Positions 5,554 through 8,001 of a DNA stretch of 8,001 bases are shown here, one piece after another (within the stretch, counting starts at the first letter, position 1; each line of letters opens with the position of its first letter). Source of the stretch: JAGLHV01 sp023143305 [NCBI: Clostridia bacterium] (GTDB taxonomy: Bacteria > CBDUZB01 > JAGLHV01); assembly GCA_030637025.1 (NCBI GenBank), contig DAOVVV010000060.1, positions 1 through 8,001 on the forward strand. The letters are read 5' to 3'. The notes under the pieces were generated by a model. It was not told where the DNA came from. It made no database searches and saw nothing but the letters and a program-made list of their open reading frames with translations. The position numbers were made by a program, and so were the translations under genes.

Positions 5554-5619
5554 TTAAAATAAATGCTTTTTCTTTATTCTGCCTGCCCGCCAGTTTTCAA
5601 GGTGGATCATTCCTTTTTT

Positions 5620-5715
5620 CATTCTGTCATTCCTTTTTTCATTCTGTCATTCCTTTTTTCATTCTGTCATTCCTTTTTTTCATTCTGTCATTCCTTTTTT
5701 TCATTCTGTCATTCC
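5620..5715. repeat. Element C tandem array, 20-21-nt unit
   Basis: CATTCTGTCATTCC recurs at 5620, 5640, 5660, 5681 and 5702, joined by T6 and then T7 runs, giving periods of 20, 20, 21 and 21. The last unit becomes the left arm of the palindrome at 5711. Unit number differs between copies (about 3 in A, 4 in B, 5 in C). Confidence 0.9.
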
Positions 5716-5787
5716 TGCGAAAGCAGGAATCCATAATCCAAAACATTCTTAAAATATCAATAGATTCCTGCTTTCGCAGGAATGACA
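5707..5787. repeat. 25-bp inverted pair of palindromes, element C
   Basis: Left arm 5707-5731 and right arm 5763-5787 are exact complements, with a 31-nt spacer, the same geometry as 2461-2541. The palindromes are at 5711-5730 and 5764-5783. Confidence 0.9.
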
Positions 5788-5801
5788 ACAACAGTTTTCG
5801 T

Positions 5802-5848
5802 AAAAAAATCCCAACCTTCCCGACAAATTATGTCTGAAAGGTTGGGAT
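5802..5848 (-). terminator. Intrinsic terminator of the hydA operon
   Basis: On the minus strand ATCCCAACCTT (from 5848) pairs with AAGGTTGGGAT (ending 5808): 11 bp, with an inner GACA/TGTC pairing, followed directly by at least six T (complement of 5802-5807). It lies about 95 nt after the hydA stop codon and 8 nt before the right end of element C. Confidence 0.9.
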
Positions 5849-5943
5849 AAAATATCTTTGTTCCTTTATTTTTCCCTTGGTTTCAGACGAATATGCCCTT
5901 ACCTCAGAATCATTATTCACTTTTATACAAACTTTAACCGCTT

Positions 5944-7680
5944 TTATTTCTTAGGAATTCCCCTTTCTTTATAATGTGTATGCAAAAGATGATGAGACTT
6001 TTCCCCTAACGGCTTCTTTAAAAATTCTTCATAGAGTGTCTTAACAGCCGGATTTTCATGCGATTTTCTGATTCCTTTTCCTTCATCTTCCTGATATATA
6101 CTGGCTGCCCGCGCTTTTCTTACCTCTAAATTAGTAGGCATCGGCTGTCCTCCACCGCCTAAACATCCTCCGGGACAGGCCATTACTTCAATAAAATGAT
6201 ACGGAGACTTGCCCTGCGCAATTTCTTCCAATAAAAACTTAGCATTGGACAATCCATGAGCTACGGCTACTTTTACTTCCAATCCATTAAGAACTACACT
6301 AGCTTTTTTAATCGATTCCATTCCCCGTACCTGTTCAAATTCTACTTTTTCTAAAGTTTTTCCAGTTACTACCTCGTATGCCGTCCGCAAGGCAGCTTCC
6401 ATTACTCCACCGGTAGCACCAAAAATTACTGCCGCTCCGGTTGATATTCCTAACGGTTTATCAAAATCCTCATCCGGCAAATTAACAAAATCTATCCCGG
6501 CCTCTTTAATCATCCTGGCTGCTTCCCGTGTAGTTAATACCGCATCAACATCCTGCACCCCGGAATCATTCATTTCCGGACGCGCTGCTTCGAATTTCTT
6601 AGCAGTACAAGGCATAATGGAAACAACATACATATCTTCCGGCTTTACTTTTATCTTTTCCGCATAGTAAGTTTTAGCTATTGCTCCAAACATCTGCTGA
6701 GGAGATTTACAACTAGATACATGCCCCAGACATTTAGGAAAAAAATGTTCAATATATTTTATCCAACCCGGCGAACAGGAAGTAATCAAAGGCAAAGTTC
6801 CTTTATTGGTTACTCTGTCTACCAATTCATGCGCTTCTTCCATAATGGTTAAATCCGCAGTAAACTGAGTATCAAATATCTTATCGAACCCTAATCTTCT
6901 TAAAGCTGCTGCCATTTTTCCGGTAACCAAACTTCCCGCCGGCAAACCAAATTCTTCTCCAATCGCGGCTCTTACTGCCGGAGCCGTCTGCATTATTACA
7001 ACCTTTTTGGGGTCGGCAATTGCTGCCCAAACCTCATCTACTACTGTTTTCTCCCTTAATGCTCCGGTAGGACAGGCAAGAATACATTGTCCGCAATTAG
7101 TACATTCTATATTATCCAATCCCTGATTAAAAAAAGTCAAAACCTGGGTACGCCCTCCCCGGTTCACAAAATCAATCGCTCCTACCGATTGAATCTCTTT
7201 GCACACCCTAATACAACGGCCGCATAAGATACATTTGTTCGGGTCTCTGATTACCGCCGGAGAAGAGGTATCTTCTTTATAATCATATTTTCTTGCTTTT
7301 TCAAATCTCAATTCTTTTATACCTAAATCATAAGCTAACTTTCTCAATTCGCAGATCTGGCTTCTATCACAGGTAAAACAATCCTCCGGATGATTAGCCA
7401 ATAATAATTCCACAATCATTTTACGCGCTTTCCTGATTCTTTTATTATTAGTTGTTACCTTCATTCCTTCCTCTACCACCACAGCACAGGAGGGTTCTAA
7501 TCTCGGTCTTCCTTCAACTTCTACCATACAAATCCTACAAGCACCATAGATAGATAATGCTTCATGCTGACATAAATGAGGAATGTTAATATTTATTTTT
7601 TTAGCTGCCTGGAAAACAGTCGTATCTTTTTCTGCCTGAACCTTTTGTCCATCAATGATAAAATTTATTAAATTAGACAT
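5944..7680 (-). CDS. hydA: [FeFe]-hydrogenase catalytic subunit HydA (HndD type)
   Basis: 578 aa. It reduces protons or oxidises H2 at the H-cluster in the cytoplasm. Domains in order: a [2Fe-2S] domain (Cys37, 48, 51, 65); the His-Cys3 [4Fe-4S] site HPEDCFTCDRSQIC (His97, Cys101, 104, 110); two [4Fe-4S] ferredoxin motifs (Cys150, 153, 156, 160 with 203; and Cys193, 196, 199 with the remaining partner); then the H domain from about 225. H-cluster motifs: L1 TSCSPGW (301-306 region, Cys302), L2 MPCTAKKFEA (Cys358), L3 EVMACPGGCLGGGG (Cys502, Cys506). L1 usually reads TSCCPGW; Ser303 is at the second Cys. There is no C-terminal extension, unlike Thermotoga HydA. The ATG is 2 nt after the hydB stop; the site GGGAGGG (7692-7700 region) lies inside the hydB end. 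Association with HydB indicates an NAD(P)-linked, probably bifurcating complex. Confidence 0.96.
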   Translation of the reverse strand: MSNLINFIIDGQKVQAEKDTTVFQAAKKININIPHLCQHEALSIYGACRICMVEVEGRPRLEPSCAVVVEEGMKVTTNNKRIRKARKMIVELLLANHPEDCFTCDRSQICELRKLAYDLGIKELRFEKARKYDYKEDTSSPAVIRDPNKCILCGRCIRVCKEIQSVGAIDFVNRGGRTQVLTFFNQGLDNIECTNCGQCILACPTGALREKTVVDEVWAAIADPKKVVIMQTAPAVRAAIGEEFGLPAGSLVTGKMAAALRRLGFDKIFDTQFTADLTIMEEAHELVDRVTNKGTLPLITSCSPGWIKYIEHFFPKCLGHVSSCKSPQQMFGAIAKTYYAEKIKVKPEDMYVVSIMPCTAKKFEAARPEMNDSGVQDVDAVLTTREAARMIKEAGIDFVNLPDEDFDKPLGISTGAAVIFGATGGVMEAALRTAYEVVTGKTLEKVEFEQVRGMESIKKASVVLNGLEVKVAVAHGLSNAKFLLEEIAQGKSPYHFIEVMACPGGCLGGGGQPMPTNLEVRKARAASIYQEDEGKGIRKSHENPAVKTLYEEFLKKPLGEKSHHLLHTHYKERGIPKK

Positions 7681-7682
7681 TT

Positions 7683-8001
7683 TTAAACGTTCCCTCCCTT
7701 ATTCATTGAGCACACATTGAGCTCACATTTTTGTTTAGTAATATGTTTTTTAAACTCATCAGGAAATTTATCTAAAGCAGAGACCACTACATTAAGTGCT
7801 GCCTGCCCTAATCCACAACGGGAAGTATCATACAACACTTCCTGCAATTCTTTAAGAAGTTCTAAATTACTTAATTCTCCCCGGCCGCCGGCAATGTTAT
7901 TTAAAATTTCCCGTGCCCGTTTACTGCCTTCGCGACAAGGGGTACATTTCCCACAGGATTCATAATCAAAAAATTCAATACACCGTTTAGCTATATCTAC
8001 C
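7683..8001 (-). CDS. hydB: NuoF-like hydrogenase subunit HydB, C-terminal fragment
   Basis: The gene enters from the right edge; 105 codons and the stop TAA (7685-7683) are visible, in the frame ending at base 8000. It begins VDIAKRCIEFFDYESCGKCT and contains SCGKCTPCREG with the later SRCGLGQ, the four-Cys [4Fe-4S] site of NuoF and HydB proteins that takes electrons from FMN. It passes electrons between NAD(P)H and HydA. After this site the protein ends about 45 residues later (ITKQKCELNVCSMNKGGNV). The two-cluster ferredoxin domain found at the C-terminus of many HydB/HndC proteins is absent, though the KCxxxxC stub that usually precedes it remains. The FMN and NAD binding parts and HydC would lie beyond the window. 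Confidence 0.92.
   Translation of the reverse strand, partial: VDIAKRCIEFFDYESCGKCTPCREGSKRAREILNNIAGGRGELSNLELLKELQEVLYDTSRCGLGQAALNVVVSALDKFPDEFKKHITKQKCELNVCSMNKGGNV

Larger units (their letters stand above)
5549..5794. mobile_element. Solo palindromic element C
   Basis: 246 bp without coding capacity. Order on the plus strand: left end TTATATTAAAATAAATG with CTGCCTGCCCGCC, hairpin CCGCC/GGTGG, five tandem units, palindrome, 31-nt spacer, inverted palindrome, GACAACAACAG. Its left end equals that of copy A and its right end that of copy B. It lies between the hydA terminator and the maturation operon. Together with 5483-5548 and the terminator region it accounts for most of the 461 bases between the TM1266-like gene and hydA; I see no gene there. 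Confidence 0.75.

Noticed and set aside
5620-5715. CRISPR array
   Set aside because: The period is only 20-21 nt and there are no unique spacers; the units are identical and include T-runs.
7717-7965. Plus-strand open frame of 82 codons
   Set aside because: It is antisense to the well-supported hydB coding sequence.

Overview
The window is AT-rich and reads as a piece of a fermentative, H2-metabolising anaerobe. All nine genes, two of them cut by the window edges, lie on the minus strand. The set (NuoF-like HydB, HndD-type HydA, a TM1266-family regulator, aspartase, HydF, HydG) is typical of Clostridia, thermophilic Firmicutes, Thermotogota and several uncultivated anaerobic phyla. I cannot fix the phylum from sequence alone. 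The many short palindromes of the ATTCCTGCGAAAGCAGGAAT type also recur in many environmental genomes.

Layout in transcription order (right to left). 8001-5944 holds the 3' end of hydB and a complete hydA, separated by 2 nt and ended by an intrinsic terminator at 5802-5848. 5794-5549 is a compact palindromic repeat element (element C). 5482-2592 is a tightly packed maturation operon: TM1266-like gene, aspA-like gene and hydF, with a 7-nt gap and then a 17-nt overlap. 2548-1797 is a composite of two further copies of the same element (A and B) enclosing a 95-aa GIY-YIG nuclease gene. 1744-248 is hydG. 247-64 is an intergenic stretch with a three-way-junction inverted repeat ending in a T-run. 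63-1 is the first 21 codons of a Rossmann-fold epimerase/dehydratase. HydC and HydE are not in the window.

Function. HydA and HydB are subunits of an NAD(P)-linked, probably electron-bifurcating [FeFe]-hydrogenase. HydG makes the Fe(CO)2(CN) synthon of the H-cluster from tyrosine, and HydF is the GTPase scaffold that delivers the assembled 2Fe unit to HydA. The TM1266 protein is a putative regulator. The aspartase may supply ammonia, possibly for the azadithiolate bridge.

The most interesting part is the repeat system. A complete solo element (C, 246 bp) and a composite (A + nuclease gene + B, 752 bp) share the same outer left and right ends. C therefore looks like either the solo product of recombination across the nuclease gene or the empty form before the gene was captured. 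This resembles solo LTRs or REP/RAYT pairs, but with a GIY-YIG nuclease. The units contain perfect palindromes with GNRA-type loops, a nested three-way-junction palindrome, 20-21-nt T-tract tandem repeats that repeat the palindrome's half-arm, and 25-bp inverted pairs. Several enzymes also carry unusual residues: HydG has CX5C instead of CX2C at the auxiliary cluster, HydA has TSCSP instead of TSCCP, and the aspartase lacks the SGPRxG loop.
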